From: Kitasatospora sp. NA04385 | GTDB taxonomy: Bacteria > Actinomycetota > Actinomycetes > Streptomycetales > Streptomycetaceae | Length of the DNA: 64,000 nt | Assembly (NCBI RefSeq): GCF_013364235.1 | Contig: NZ_CP054919.1 | Location: 2,274,810 to 2,338,809, forward strand | Direction of reading: 5' to 3' | Shown: one piece after another, positions 28,001 to 36,070 of the stretch | How the letters are laid out: each line of letters begins with the position of its first letter | Position numbering within the stretch: the stretch's first letter is position 1 | Position numbers and translations under genes: made by a program | Notes under the pieces: model-generated | Database searches by the model: none | Told to the model about the DNA's origin: nothing | What the model saw: the letters and a program-made list of their open reading frames with translations, nothing else

Positions 28001-28434
28001 AGCCGGGCGGCGGGGGCGGTGCGGTCGGGCAGGTCGGCGAGGGCGGGGCCGCGCCACAGCGCGAGCGCGGCGGTGAGCTGCTCGGCGGCGGCCGGGTCGC
28101 CGCCCTGCAGGGCGCGGGCGCCGTCGGCGGCCCGGCGCTGGAACTCGGCGACGTCGGTGCGCGGGTCGGTCAGCCAGTATCCGGCGGGCCCGGAGCCGAT
28201 CTCGGCCCGGCCGACGGTCCGGCGCAGCCGGCCGACCAGGGTCTGCAGCGCGGCGGCCGCGTCCTGCGGGGGCTCGTCGGCCCACACCTCGTCGGCGAGC
28301 AGTTCGGCGGGCACCGGGCGGCCCTGGCGCAGCGCGAGCGCGGCCAGCAGGGCGCGCAGCCGGGCGCCGCCGAGGGCGACCGGGGTGCCGTCGTCGTGGT
28401 GGGCGGTGGTGGTGCCGAGGATGCCGTAGTGCAC
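25063..28434 (-). CDS. Large BTAD/AfsR-like transcriptional regulator (SARP-type N-terminus, NB-ARC ATPase, TPR-like C-terminus)
   Basis: About 1123 residues from the GTG at 28434; the frame stays open to 28509 but upstream codons look weaker. Order: an OmpR-type winged-helix DNA-binding domain (about 1-90, VALGGARLRALLAALALRQG), a bacterial transcriptional activator domain (about 95-240, ending LGTDPGPELRSLHQELL), a Pro/Ala/Arg linker, an NB-ARC/STAND ATPase with Walker A LTGPGGSGKTRLSVEA (about 298) and Walker B RVLLLLDNCEHV, then a long helical C-terminus with TPR-like repeats. This is the architecture of large SARPs such as AfsR, usually pathway or global activators. It converges on the DrrAB-type genes, whose promoter carries SARP-like heptamer repeats. 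Confidence 0.92.
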   Translation of the reverse strand: MHYGILGTTTAHHDDGTPVALGGARLRALLAALALRQGRPVPAELLADEVWADEPPQDAAAALQTLVGRLRRTVGRAEIGSGPAGYWLTDPRTDVAEFQRRAADGARALQGGDPAAAEQLTAALALWRGPALADLPDRTAPAARLEAQREEARRHRLTAALELGRTAEVTAELAELCRDHPFDEQLQALQLRALRAAGRTAEALGRYEEIRRTLAEELGTDPGPELRSLHQELLRSEPVAAPAPAPAPRPRPPRARRAARRPAAGNLRPGRTSFVGRDGELATVADALTAGRLTTLTGPGGSGKTRLSVEAGRREQDAARWPGGVWQVELAPLDDPAAVPDAVASALGLRETVLHTGGAVAEAIEGARKDPVSRLVDHLGRRRVLLLLDNCEHVVQAAADLADRLLADCPGVTVLATSREPLGVPGESVLPVEPLPDPTALRLLAERGAAARPGFRTDQDPDACAELCRRLDGLPLAIELAAARLRGLTPRQLADRLDSRFALLTAGSRTLLPRQQTLRAVVDWSWDLLGTRERAVLRRLSVFAGGCTLEAAEQVVADGELVRREDVADLLLSLVDKSLLVAGLGEQPRYWMLETIHEYAAERLAEAGETEAGETGAGGRHTAHYRELGRTAYLNLHGPGQLDELDRLDRERENVRAALRRAVDTGQEQEALVLALSMAGYWMLRDYRDESVAWYEAVAALCPDPYADDAPPPVPLTAGPLDAPLPMPPEMLQEARRQLVLVRLLSLFSGDMSMLDSQDTLGTAQRVLATYTPDLPQSYRQPVLGRIFAVFLTGEMERTRVVMDDAVAGARVHGGPLDLAFALQLRARLLNDLAGSLDQAIVDSEEALALYSALGDRWGMADALSCKAENATKSGHSRQAEAAFRQAIELSVQLGAYQEVPMMRARLGEVVAERDPETGERMVREAVEAVPETDSEGARLYGRLVLCNLATRRGAYAEALAALDGLPADQGPGGLVPTVFTGITACIRGWVVALAGDPAAGLELIRGGRRTMAESEGGVSVFVEHMAMMLMIPLAGALVEYARLHDDPGAARRAAELLGAHQGLSGTPGSFTERWECGRATAAARALLGADDYLAAYERGGRLTHREASALLDDPGSYRPGAG

Positions 28435-28589
28435 CAGCCCATTCTGAGGGACGCGCCGAGCGCCGCGGGCACACCTGTGCGGAACGCCCGGCCGCTCCGG
28501 TACGTTCACCCGGGGCCGCTTGTCCCGCCCGCCCGCCGGGCGGCATGATCGGACGCCCGTCCCGCCACCACCTCCGGAGCCCCCTCGCC

Positions 28590-29405
28590 ATGACCTACGC
28601 CAGCACCGGCCAGCGCAGCGCGGAGAACCGGGTCAGCCCGATCTTCCTGGCCCTGGCCGCCATCCTGCTCGCCTCCGGCTGGGCGCTGGCCACCGGCTGG
28701 GGCAACGACCGGTTCGGCGTCTTCCTGTTCGTGGTCTCCGGCTGGATGGTCTCGCTCTGCCTGCACGAGTACGCGCACGCGCGCACCGCGCTGGCGGGCG
28801 GCGACATCACGGTCGGCACCAAGGGCTACCTGACGCTGAACCCGCTGAAGTACGGGCACGTGGTGCTGAGCTTCGTGCTGCCGGTGGTCTTCGTGATCAT
28901 GGGCGGCATCGGCCTGCCCGGCGGTGCGGTCTACATCGAGCGGGACCGGATCGCGGGCCGGCTCAAGCACAGCCTCATCTCGGCGGCCGGGCCGCTGGTG
29001 AACGTCGCCTTCGGCGTGGTGACGCTGGTGCTGGTCAGCCGGGGCTGGTTCGACAACCCGGACGTACCGGCCCACTACGACGGCCAGGACCTGTGGTTCT
29101 CGCCGCTGCCCGCCGCGCTGGGCTTCCTCGCCTACCTGCAGGTGACGGCGGCGATCCTGAACCTGCTGCCGGTGCCGGGCCTGGACGGCTACGGCATCGT
29201 CGAGCCCTGGCTGTCGTACAAGGTCCGGCGGGCGGTCGCCCCGTACGCGCCCTACGGCATGCTGCTGCTGTTCGCGCTGATGTGGCAGAGCAAGGTCGGG
29301 CAGTGGATGTACGACCTGGTGTCGGGGATCTTCGGCCTGTTCGGCGCCGACTCCCGGTACATCGACCTGGGCCGGATCCTGTTCTCGTTCTGGAAGACCT
29401 ACTAG
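28590..29405 (+). CDS. Site-2 protease-like M50 family membrane zinc metalloprotease
   Basis: 271 residues, multipass. The zinc site HEYAH (H59, E60, H63) lies in a membrane segment and the third ligand in LNLLPVPGLDGYG, the NxxPxPxLDG motif of S2P enzymes. The start is the ATG at 28590 with CCGGAG 11 bp upstream. It belongs to the compact M50 branch without PDZ or CBS domains; its substrate (perhaps a membrane-bound regulator) is not known. Divergent from the BTAD regulator gene; no sign of an operon. Confidence 0.88.
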   Translation: MTYASTGQRSAENRVSPIFLALAAILLASGWALATGWGNDRFGVFLFVVSGWMVSLCLHEYAHARTALAGGDITVGTKGYLTLNPLKYGHVVLSFVLPVVFVIMGGIGLPGGAVYIERDRIAGRLKHSLISAAGPLVNVAFGVVTLVLVSRGWFDNPDVPAHYDGQDLWFSPLPAALGFLAYLQVTAAILNLLPVPGLDGYGIVEPWLSYKVRRAVAPYAPYGMLLLFALMWQSKVGQWMYDLVSGIFGLFGADSRYIDLGRILFSFWKTY

Positions 29406-29436
29406 GCCCCGCGGCCCCGGCCCCGCCCGGCTTCGC

Positions 29437-29634
29437 TCAGCGCTGCTCGGCGGGGGCCGCCGCGGCGCGGCGGGCGATGCGGTCCTTGCGCAGGTGGTAC
29501 CAGGCGATGTTGCTGGCCACGGCGGCCATCAGGACCCACACCACGCCGTACCAGTTGCCCTTGGCGAACGAGACCACCGCGGCGATCACCGCCAGGACGA
29601 GGACGGTCGAGGCGTACAGGGCGTTGCGGGGCAT
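29437..29634 (-). CDS. Small membrane protein of unknown function
   Basis: 65 residues with two membrane segments (LYASTVLVLAVIAAVVSFA and WYGVVWVLMAAVASNIAWY) and a basic C-terminal tail (LRKDRIARRAAAA). A GGAG lies before the ATG. It faces the M50 protease gene tail to tail, 31 bp apart. No known domain recognised; the coding pattern is convincing. Confidence 0.7.
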   Translation of the reverse strand: MPRNALYASTVLVLAVIAAVVSFAKGNWYGVVWVLMAAVASNIAWYHLRKDRIARRAAAAPAEQR

Positions 29635-29763
29635 GGCGGGGCTCCTCGGGGGCGGTGGTGTGCCCGGCCATTCTCGCCGACCGAACGCGGTGGCCGGGGC
29701 CGGGGGTGGTGGCGGAACGGGCGCGCGCCGGGGGCGCGGGGGCGGCCGCGGCGCGCGCCGGGC

Positions 29764-30465
29764 TCACACGTCGGTGATCCGCAGACCCGCGTGGGCCTTG
29801 TAGCGGCGGTTGACCGAGATCAGGTTGGCGACCAGCGACTCCACCTGGTGGGCGTTGCGCAGCCGGCCCGCGAAGATGCCGCGCATGCCGGGAATCCGGG
29901 AGGCCAGCGCCTGCACGGTCTCGGTGGCGGCCCGGTCCTCGCCCAGCACCATCACGTCGGTGTCGATCCGCTCGACGCTCTCGTCCTGCAGCAGCACCGC
30001 CGACAGGTGGTGGAAGGCCGCGGTGACGGTGGAGTCGGGCAGCAGCGCGGCGGCCTGCTGGGCGGCCGAGCCCTCGGGGACCTGCAGCGGGTAGGCGCCC
30101 TGCTTGTCGAAGCCCAGCGGGTTGACGCAGTCGACCACGATCTTCCCGGCGAGTTCGGCGCGCAGCGCGGTGAGCGTCTCGGCGTGGCCGTCCCACGGCA
30201 CCGCGACGATCACCACGTCGCTGTCGGCGGCGCAGGCCGCGTTGTCGGCGCCGCGGATGCCCAGGCCCAGTTCGGCCGCGCAGGCCGCGGCGCGTTCGGC
30301 GCTGCGGGAGCCGATCACCACCTGCTGTCCGGCCTTGGCGAGCCGCAGGGCGAGGCCGCGGCCCTGGTCCCCGGTGCCGCCGAGGACACCCACCACCAGG
30401 TGGGAGACGTCGGGCAGGTTCCGGCCCGGCCCGGCCGTCGCGTTCACTGAATCGGGTTGCGTCAT
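29764..30465 (-). CDS. npdG: NADPH-dependent F420 reductase (Fno/NpdG family)
   Basis: Moves hydride between NADP(H) and the deazaflavin coenzyme F420, supplying F420H2 for reductases in actinobacterial metabolism. 233 residues from the ATG at 30465. A Rossmann fold begins VGVLGGTGDQGRGLALRLA with the NADP phosphate-binding SRS in VVIGSRSAERA, followed by VVIVAVPWDGH and VVDCVNPLGFDKQGAY, and the C-terminal LRNAHQVESLVANLISVNRRYKA helix typical of the family. Divergent from the next gene with only about 47 bp between starts, so the two share a compact promoter region. Confidence 0.88.
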   Translation of the reverse strand: MTQPDSVNATAGPGRNLPDVSHLVVGVLGGTGDQGRGLALRLAKAGQQVVIGSRSAERAAACAAELGLGIRGADNAACAADSDVVIVAVPWDGHAETLTALRAELAGKIVVDCVNPLGFDKQGAYPLQVPEGSAAQQAAALLPDSTVTAAFHHLSAVLLQDESVERIDTDVMVLGEDRAATETVQALASRIPGMRGIFAGRLRNAHQVESLVANLISVNRRYKAHAGLRITDV

Positions 30466-30512
30466 GCCGAAGATCCTGCCAAACCCGCTGCCGGGGCAGC
30501 ATGCTGTCGCGC

Positions 30513-31091
30513 ATGGACGCGGTGAGAGTTTCCGCACTCCGGCAGTCACTGGCCGGTACCGGCTGGCCCGAGCGGGCGGGCGCCTTCGCCGCCGCGCTGC
30601 GCGGTTCGGTGACCAGGCGCAGCGCGAGCGGTCTGCTGCTGGTCGGCACCCCCCGCTACGAGCCGTGGCACCTGGCGGCGCACCTGAGCGACGAGGCCGC
30701 GTACGGCGGCCTGCCGGAACTGGCCCCGACGCTGCTGCGGCACGACGTCCCGGCGGGCGCGCCGGCGCACCTGGCCTGCGGGCTGCCCCGGCTCGCGGAG
30801 GCGCGCGCGGGCGCGACGGTGCTGCTGGTGGCGCCCGGCCCGGCGGACGCGCCGCTGCTGGAGCGGCTGGACGGCGCCCGCCGGGCCGGGGCGGTGCTGC
30901 TGGCGCTGGACGACGGGGACCCGGACCTGGCGGACCTGGCGCACGAGCGGCTCACCGTGCCGGGGGCCGCGCCGGAGCCGTTCGAACTGGTGCAGCACCT
31001 GGTCAGCTCGGCCACCACGGCGGCGGCGCCGCGCTCGCGGCTGTCCCGGCTGACGGAGCGGCTGACCGCCTCGCCGGTGCTGCGCTGGTAG
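30513..31091 (+). CDS. Conserved protein of unknown function, about 192 residues
   Basis: Soluble, Ala/Leu/Arg-rich. Begins MDAVRVSALRQSLAGTGWPER; an ATG at 30501 in the same frame would add four residues. It contains RSASGLLLVGTPRYEPWHLAAHL and ATVLLVAPGPADAPLLERL, an alternating alpha/beta pattern with no catalytic motif I recognise. Good GC3 coding bias throughout. No ribosome site, so a leaderless transcript is possible. Divergent from npdG. Confidence 0.7.
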   Translation: MDAVRVSALRQSLAGTGWPERAGAFAAALRGSVTRRSASGLLLVGTPRYEPWHLAAHLSDEAAYGGLPELAPTLLRHDVPAGAPAHLACGLPRLAEARAGATVLLVAPGPADAPLLERLDGARRAGAVLLALDDGDPDLADLAHERLTVPGAAPEPFELVQHLVSSATTAAAPRSRLSRLTERLTASPVLRW

Positions 31092-31205
31092 CCCCCGCCC
31101 GGCCCGCCACCCGCCCCGCCCGCCCCGCCCGCGCCGCCGCGGCCGCCCTGACCTCGGGGAAAACCGCTTGCCCCGGGCCGTCCCGGTGACGGAGCATCTG
31201 GCCAT

Positions 31206-32501
31206 GTGACAGGTACCGCTCCGTTCTTCCGCAGGCTCCTCCCGGATCTCACGCCCTGGCGTGCCTCCCGGGACTTCCGGCTGCTCTGGGCCTCGGGGTG
31301 CGTCACCGGGTTCGGCAGCTTCCTGTCGTTCGTGGCGCTGCCGATCCAGATCAAGGAGCTGACGGGTTCGACCTTCGCGGTGGGCCTGGTCGGCGCGTTC
31401 GAGCTGGTGCCGCTGGTGGTGTTCGGCCTGTGGGGCGGCGCCCTGGCGGACGCGCTGGACCGGCGCCGCCTGGTGCTGCTCAGCGAGGCCGGGCTGGCCC
31501 TGCTGGCGGCGCTGCTGCTGGCGAACGCGCTGCTGCCGCACCCGCTGCTGTGGCCGATCTACCTGGTCGCGGCGCTGACCGCGGCGCTGGCGGGCCTGCA
31601 GCGCCCGGCGCTGGACTCGATGGTGCCCCGGGTGGTGGCGCACGACCAGCTGCCCGCCGCGTTCGCCCTCAACTCGCTGTACCGCAACGTCGCCTCGGTG
31701 GCCGGGCCGCCGCTGGCCGGCGTGGTGGTCGCGGTCTCCGGCGCCCGCAGCGCCTACGCGCTGGACCTGCTGACCTTCCTGCTCTCGCTGGCGCTGATCG
31801 TCCGGATGCGGCCGGTGCCGCCCGCCGAGAGCGCCGAGTCCCCCTCGCTGCGCACCATCGGGCAGGGCCTGTCGTACGCCTGGAGCCGCAAGGACCTGCT
31901 GGGCACCTACGCGATCGACCTGGTGGCGATGCTGTTCGCCTACCCGGTGGCGCTGTACCCGTTCCTGGCGGCGGAGTTGGACGCCGAGTGGGCGCTGGGC
32001 CTGCTGTACGGGGCGACGGCGGCCGGGGCGCTGCTGGTGGCGGCCACCGGCGGCTGGACGGCCCGGGTGCACCGGCACGGGCGGATGCTGCTGTTCGCGG
32101 CGCTCGGCTGGGGCGGGGCGATGGCGCTGGCGGGCCTGGCCGGGAACGTCTGGCTGGTGCTGCTGTTCCTGGCGGTGGCCGGCGGGGCGGACCAGGTCAG
32201 CGGGGTGGCCAGGTCGACGATCTGGAACCAGTCCATCCCCGACGAGCTGCGCGGGCGGCTCGCCGGGGTGGAGGTGCTCTCGTACTCGGTGGGCCCGCAG
32301 CTGGGCCAGGTGCGGGCCGGCGGGATGGCGGCGCTGGTGGGGGTGCGCGGCTCGATCTGGGCGGGCGGGCTGCTGTGCGTGGCGGGCGTGCTGGCGCTGA
32401 CCGCGGCGATCCCCCGGCTGCTGGCCTGGGACTCGCGCACCGACCCGCACGCGCTGGCGGTGCGGGCCCAGCACGAGCGCCAGGCCGCGGGCGTCTCCTG
32501 A
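31206..32501 (+). CDS. MFS exporter, EntS/MFS_3-like
   Basis: 431 residues from the GTG at 31206; about 12 membrane segments. The N-terminus (RRLLPDLTPWRASRDFRLLWASG) and LPIQIKELTGSTFAVGLVGAFELVPLV are typical of the enterobactin-exporter-like MFS_3 branch, with motif A as ALADALDRRRLVLLSEAG and PALDSMVPRVVAHDQLPAAFALN in the next loop. Members export siderophores or other small molecules; the substrate here is unknown. Single gene. Confidence 0.88.
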   Translation: MTGTAPFFRRLLPDLTPWRASRDFRLLWASGCVTGFGSFLSFVALPIQIKELTGSTFAVGLVGAFELVPLVVFGLWGGALADALDRRRLVLLSEAGLALLAALLLANALLPHPLLWPIYLVAALTAALAGLQRPALDSMVPRVVAHDQLPAAFALNSLYRNVASVAGPPLAGVVVAVSGARSAYALDLLTFLLSLALIVRMRPVPPAESAESPSLRTIGQGLSYAWSRKDLLGTYAIDLVAMLFAYPVALYPFLAAELDAEWALGLLYGATAAGALLVAATGGWTARVHRHGRMLLFAALGWGGAMALAGLAGNVWLVLLFLAVAGGADQVSGVARSTIWNQSIPDELRGRLAGVEVLSYSVGPQLGQVRAGGMAALVGVRGSIWAGGLLCVAGVLALTAAIPRLLAWDSRTDPHALAVRAQHERQAAGVS

Positions 32502-32508
32502 GCCGGCG

Positions 32509-32733
32509 TCAGCCCCCGGCGGGCGGCTCCTCGTCGTTCCAGCGCGGGTCGTCCCGCCACTCCTGGTTGCGCTCGGCGGCGGTCTCCAGGGCGCGCGCGG
32601 CCTCCTCCCGGCTGGCGTACGGGCCGAGCCGGTCCTTGGCCGGGCAGTCCGGGCCCTCCTCGACCTTGTGGTGCTTGATGCAGTAGAACCACTCCCCCGG
32701 CTGCCCGGTGGGCTTGCTGCGGCCGAACGCCAT
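32509..32733 (-). CDS. Small conserved soluble protein with Cys/His pairs
   Basis: 74 residues from the ATG at 32733. EWFYCIKHHKVEEGPDC has two Cys and two His that could bind a metal; GPYASREEAARALETAAERN resembles an SPOR-like or 'methionine aminopeptidase-associated' helix. It is divergent from map and ends 8 bp after the MFS stop on the other strand. I recognise the family only as a Streptomyces conserved hypothetical. Confidence 0.7.
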   Translation of the reverse strand: MAFGRSKPTGQPGEWFYCIKHHKVEEGPDCPAKDRLGPYASREEAARALETAAERNQEWRDDPRWNDEEPPAGG

Positions 32734-32854
32734 CGTCTGCTTCTCCGTCCTGGTGGGTGCCGCGGCGGGCCGCGGCGGTCGGTGGTGATCCTTTCCCGCC
32801 GCCCGGTCCGCACACACGGCCGGGGCGCGGCGGGCGGCCGATAGACTCGCCGTC

Positions 32855-33700
32855 ATGGCTCTGGTACCCGGCACGCTGTCCCCCACCCGCAAGGTCCCCG
32901 CGCACATCGCGCGTCCGGAGTACGTCGGCAAGCCCGCGCCGACGCCGTACACCGGCCCCGAGGTGCAGGACGACGAGACGATCGAGAAGATGCGGATCGC
33001 CGGCCGGATCGCGGCGCGGGCGATGGCCGAGGCCGCGAAGCTGATCGCCCCGGGCGTGACCACCGACGAGCTGGACGCCGTCGCCCACGCGTACATGTGC
33101 GACCACGGCGCGTACCCGTCGGACCTCGGCTACCGGGGCTTCCCCAAGTCGATCTGCACCTCGGTCAACGAGGTGATCTGCCACGGCATCCCGGACTCGA
33201 CGGTGCTGCGGGACGGCGACATCGTCAACATCGACGCGACCGCGTACATCCACGGCGTGCACGGCGACCTGAACGCCACCTACCTGTGCGGCGAGGTGGA
33301 CGAGGAGTCCCGGCTGCTGGTCGAGCGCACCGAGGAGTCGCTGAACCGGGCGATCAAGGCGGTCAAGCCGGGCCGGCAGGTCAACGTGATCGGCCGGGTG
33401 ATCGAGTCGTACGCCAAGCGGTTCGGCTACGGGGTGGTGCGCGACTTCACCGGCCACGGCATCAACACCTCGTTCCACTCCGGCCTGATCATCCCGCACT
33501 ACGACAGCGACCGGGCCACCCAGGTGATCAGGCCCGGGATGACCTTCACCATCGAGCCGATGCTCACCCTGGGCACCTACGACTACGAGATCTGGCCGGA
33601 CGGCTGGACGGTGGTCACCAAGGACCGCAAGCGCACCGCCCAGTTCGAGCACACCCTGCTGGTGACCGCGGACGGCGCGGAGGTCCTCACCCTGCCCTGA
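32855..33700 (+). CDS. map: Type I methionine aminopeptidase
   Basis: Removes the initiator methionine from new proteins. 281 residues with a pita-bread fold. Metal ligands are recognisable in [21 protein letters not shown] (two Asp), [10 protein letters not shown] (His), TIEPML (Glu) and [10 protein letters not shown] (Glu). The N-terminal extension of about 40 residues with [14 protein letters not shown] is typical of one of the two actinobacterial MetAPs. A long hairpin after the stop separates it from the convergent neighbour. Confidence 0.96.
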   Translation: MALVPGTLSPTRKVPAHIARPEYVGKPAPTPYTGPEVQDDETIEKMRIAGRIAARAMAEAAKLIAPGVTTDELDAVAHAYMCDHGAYPSDLGYRGFPKSICTSVNEVICHGIPDSTVLRDGDIVNIDATAYIHGVHGDLNATYLCGEVDEESRLLVERTEESLNRAIKAVKPGRQVNVIGRVIESYAKRFGYGVVRDFTGHGINTSFHSGLIIPHYDSDRATQVIRPGMTFTIEPMLTLGTYDYEIWPDGWTVVTKDRKRTAQFEHTLLVTADGAEVLTLP

Positions 33701-33725
33701 CCGGCCCGGGTGCCCGGCGACGACG

Positions 33726-33773
33726 CGGCGGCCCGCCACTCCCCCGTACCGCGGGGCGGGTGGCGGGCCGCCG
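33726..33773. terminator. Long hairpin between convergent genes after map
   Basis: A perfect 14-bp inverted repeat (33726-33739 with 33760-33773) encloses a 20-base GC-rich loop and is followed by TATCGTT. It can serve as a bidirectional terminator for map and the minus-strand gene that ends at 33803. Confidence 0.75.
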
Positions 33774-33802
33774 TATCGTTCCTGCGGGCTCCGGTGGCCG
33801 GT

Positions 33803-34501
33803 TCAGCCGATCAGCCACTGCTCCTGGGCCACCGCGCCGACCTCGGTGCAGGCGTCGGTCAGCACGTCCAGCACCCGCAGCGGGTCCGGCAGCGGGCGCT
33901 CGGGGCCGCGCAGCCAGCGCACCTCGGAGCCGTCCGGCAGCGCGGCCGGCGGGACGAGGGTGTACGAGCCGCGGCAGTGCCAGCGCAGGCCGGGGTGCTC
34001 GGAGACGGTGTCGGGGGTGGAGTCCAGCGCGCTGGTCCACCACTCGTCCTCGTCCTGCGGGGTGCCGCGGGTCGCGGTGAAGAACAGGTACCGGTCGCCG
34101 CCGACCGCGGCCACCGGGCCGACCGCGCCGAGCGCCTCCAGCCGCTCCAGGGCCAGCACGCCGGCCTCGGCCGGCACGTCCAGCACGTCGTGCGCGCGGC
34201 CGGTCGCGGTGACGAAGTTCGCCTCCGGGTCCCGGGAGAGCCAGCGCTCCAACTGCTCGGCGTCGGTGGTGGCCTGGGACTGCCAGGCGAAGGACAGCGG
34301 GTGCTGGGCCGGGGCCGGACAGCCGACCCGGTCGCACGAGCACCGGTGCCCGGCCGGGTGCGCCGCGGGCGCCACCGGGAACCCCGCCCTGGCCGCCCCC
34401 AGCAGCAGATCCAGCCTCGCGGCCGCGTCCCCTCCGCCGGCCTCCCGGCGTTCCCGCCGCTCCCGCCGCCACCAGGAGGTCCACCTGCCGCTGGCTTCCA
34501 T
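33803..34501 (-). CDS. Prim-pol (bifunctional DNA primase/polymerase)-like protein
   Basis: 232 residues from the ATG at 34501. The layout resembles the N-terminal prim-pol domain family (bifunctional DNA primase/polymerase, N-terminal): LDLLLGAARAGFPVAP, CSCDRVGCPAPAQHPLSFAWQS (Cys-rich strand), FVTATGRAHDVLDVPAEAG, VAAVGGDRYLFFTATRG and LRWHCRGSYTLVPPAALPDGS. Streptomycetes often carry such a stand-alone protein near map. The usual catalytic Asp pair is not obvious, so it may be non-catalytic. Convergent with map. Confidence 0.72.
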   Translation of the reverse strand: MEASGRWTSWWRRERRERREAGGGDAAARLDLLLGAARAGFPVAPAAHPAGHRCSCDRVGCPAPAQHPLSFAWQSQATTDAEQLERWLSRDPEANFVTATGRAHDVLDVPAEAGVLALERLEALGAVGPVAAVGGDRYLFFTATRGTPQDEDEWWTSALDSTPDTVSEHPGLRWHCRGSYTLVPPAALPDGSEVRWLRGPERPLPDPLRVLDVLTDACTEVGAVAQEQWLIG

Positions 34502-34836
34502 CTGGCCCCTTCCGCACGCACCTGCCTGAGCTGCCGTGCCAGGTACGGCACGGCCACCGACGCAACAACCGACGCCAACGCACGGAGCGACTCGCTGCTT
34601 CCCGAGGGGCACCGCGCGCGGGGGCGTCCTGCCGCCGACCGGCGCCGGGGTCTCCGGGCCGCCGACGTCCGGGGTCGGGTACGGAGTACGAGAGTCGTGC
34701 TCGGCGGGCGGGCGCACCGCGGCGCGCCCCACCCGACCCGTACGGGCCCGCGGACCCGGGTGAACCCCGGGGGCGTACGTAGCAGGATAAGGCTCCCGGA
34801 GGGCTCCGGATGACCGGGGGCGGTGCCGTCCCCGTC

Positions 34837-34878
34837 ACACCCGCTCCACACCCCCGTACACCCGCTCCACACCCCCGT
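34837..34878. repeat. Perfect 21-bp tandem duplication
   Basis: ACACCCGCTCCACACCCCCGT occurs twice head to tail (34837-34857, 34858-34878), so the period is two DNA turns. It lies 59-100 bp before the GTG of the next gene. The rest of 34502-34936 shows no convincing gene. Confidence 0.85.
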
Positions 34879-34936
34879 CCCGGAACGGACACACCCGCCC
34901 GCTCCGGACCCGCCGCGCCGCGCCTACCCTGGACGG

Positions 34937-35152
34937 GTGAAGAGCGCCGACACCGAGTTCGTCGGGGGACCGCTGGACGGACGGGTCCTGCCGGTCCTGC
35001 TGGGCATGACGCACAGCGTCCCCAAGGTCTACCGGGTGCCCGTCCCCGCGCACGGGGACACCCCGGCGACCACCCTGGTCTACCGCCGCGCCAAGGAGTA
35101 CGACGCCAAGGGGCGCTACCGCTGGCGCTACGAGTACGACGCCGGGGCCTGA
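34937..35152 (+). CDS. Small conserved protein of unknown function
   Basis: 71 residues: MKSADTEFVGGPLDGRVLPV, then VPKVYRVPVP and TLVYRRAKEYDAKGRYRWRYEYDAGA. The compact beta-rich pattern beginning FVGGPLDG is recurrent in actinobacterial and phage hypotheticals. The GTG start is seven bases after a TACCCT hexamer (34925-34930) with no ribosome site, the layout of a leaderless promoter. A 21-bp tandem duplication lies further upstream. Convergent with the PadR gene. Confidence 0.75.
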   Translation: MKSADTEFVGGPLDGRVLPVLLGMTHSVPKVYRVPVPAHGDTPATTLVYRRAKEYDAKGRYRWRYEYDAGA

Positions 35153-35188
35153 GGCACCGGGGCCCGACCGCCGCGCCCCCGCGGGGGC

Positions 35189-35860
35189 TCAGGCCTCCTC
35201 GGCCAGGATCAGGTACAGCTTCTTCTTCGCCTCGGCCAGCACCGCGAGGCCCTTGGCGCGCTGCTCCTCGGAGCCGGTCATCATGACCTGCCGCACCGCA
35301 TGGTCCACCGCCGCGAGCGCGGCGCCGACCTCCTGCACGGCCTCCCAGTCGTCCCGCCGGCCGGCCTCGTCCCACGGGGACGCCCCGGCCTGCTCGGCCT
35401 CGGCCCGGCCCTGCGCGGTCAGTTCGAACAGCTTCTTGCCGGACTCCTCGTTGGCCTTGATCAGCCCCTCCTCCTCCAGCATCTGGAGCGTGGGGTAGAC
35501 CGACCCGGGGCTGGGCCGCCAGACCCCGCCGGTGCGCTCACCGATCTCGGTGATCATCTCGTACCCGTGCATCGGGCGCTCCAGCAGCAGGGCGAGCAGC
35601 GAGGCCCGCACGTCCCCCCGCCTGGCCCGTCCGCCGCGCCGGCCGCCGTGCCCGCGCGGGCCGTGCCCGCCGAACCCCCGGCCGCCCGGACCGAACCCGG
35701 GGCCGAACGGCGGCCCCGGCCGCCCCGGCGCCCCGAACGGCCCGAACGCCGGCCGTCCGCCGAAACCGCCGCCGTCCCCGTCCCCGGGCACGCCCGGTCG
35801 ACCCGGACCCCCGGCCCAGCGACGCCGGCCTTCTCCGTCAAAACGCTTGTCGTACCGCAT
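35189..35860 (-). CDS. PadR-family transcriptional regulator with a Gly/Arg/Pro-rich N-terminal extension
   Basis: 223 residues. The first ~80 are low-complexity (runs such as GPGFGPGGRGFGGHGPRGHGG and RRGGRARRGD), likely a flexible basic tail. The PadR winged helix follows: VRASLLALLLERPMHGYEMI, TGGVWRPSPGSVYPTLQMLEEEGLI and KKLFELTAQGRAEA, then a C-terminal dimerisation helix with coiled-coil character (EEQRAKGLAVLAEAKKKLYLIL). The AT-rich palindrome upstream suggests autoregulation. The regulated target is unknown. Confidence 0.9.
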   Translation of the reverse strand: MRYDKRFDGEGRRRWAGGPGRPGVPGDGDGGGFGGRPAFGPFGAPGRPGPPFGPGFGPGGRGFGGHGPRGHGGRRGGRARRGDVRASLLALLLERPMHGYEMITEIGERTGGVWRPSPGSVYPTLQMLEEEGLIKANEESGKKLFELTAQGRAEAEQAGASPWDEAGRRDDWEAVQEVGAALAAVDHAVRQVMMTGSEEQRAKGLAVLAEAKKKLYLILAEEA

Positions 35861-35923
35861 GACGACCACCTGTCTTCCAAGAGGAATGGACGCTCCGCTT
35901 ACCGAAGCATCTCGATACCTCGA

Positions 35924-35933
35924 CGATATATCG
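35924..35933 (-). promoter_or_regulatory. AT-rich palindrome at the PadR promoter
   Basis: CGATATATCG is a perfect 10-bp palindrome within a stretch (about 35905-35950) that is much richer in A/T than its surroundings and also holds TCGATACCTCGA. It lies 64 bp upstream of the PadR start and is a likely operator/promoter. Confidence 0.55.
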
Positions 35934-35987
35934 CTAACTATCGGAAGGCAACCCCGTTCCGATGACCCGCCCACCGTCGGGGCCGCA

Positions 35988-36047
35988 CCGCTTCCCCGGG
36001 CGGGGCGCCGCTTCCGCGGGCGGGGCGCCGCTTCCGCGGGCGGGGCG
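35988..36047. repeat. Three tandem 20-bp repeats before the ACT-domain gene
   Basis: CCGCTTCCGCGGGCGGGGCG is present three times in a row (35988-36007 with one mismatch, 36008-36027, 36028-36047). The array ends 23 bp before the ATG at 36071 and contains palindromic CCGCGG cores. Confidence 0.85.
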
Positions 36048-36070
36048 CCGGGACGCACTACCGTGGCGGC

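Noticed and set aside
31092..31205. Gene in the GCC-rich stretch before the MFS gene
   Set aside because: Low-complexity Pro/Ala-coded repeats with no start or ribosome site.
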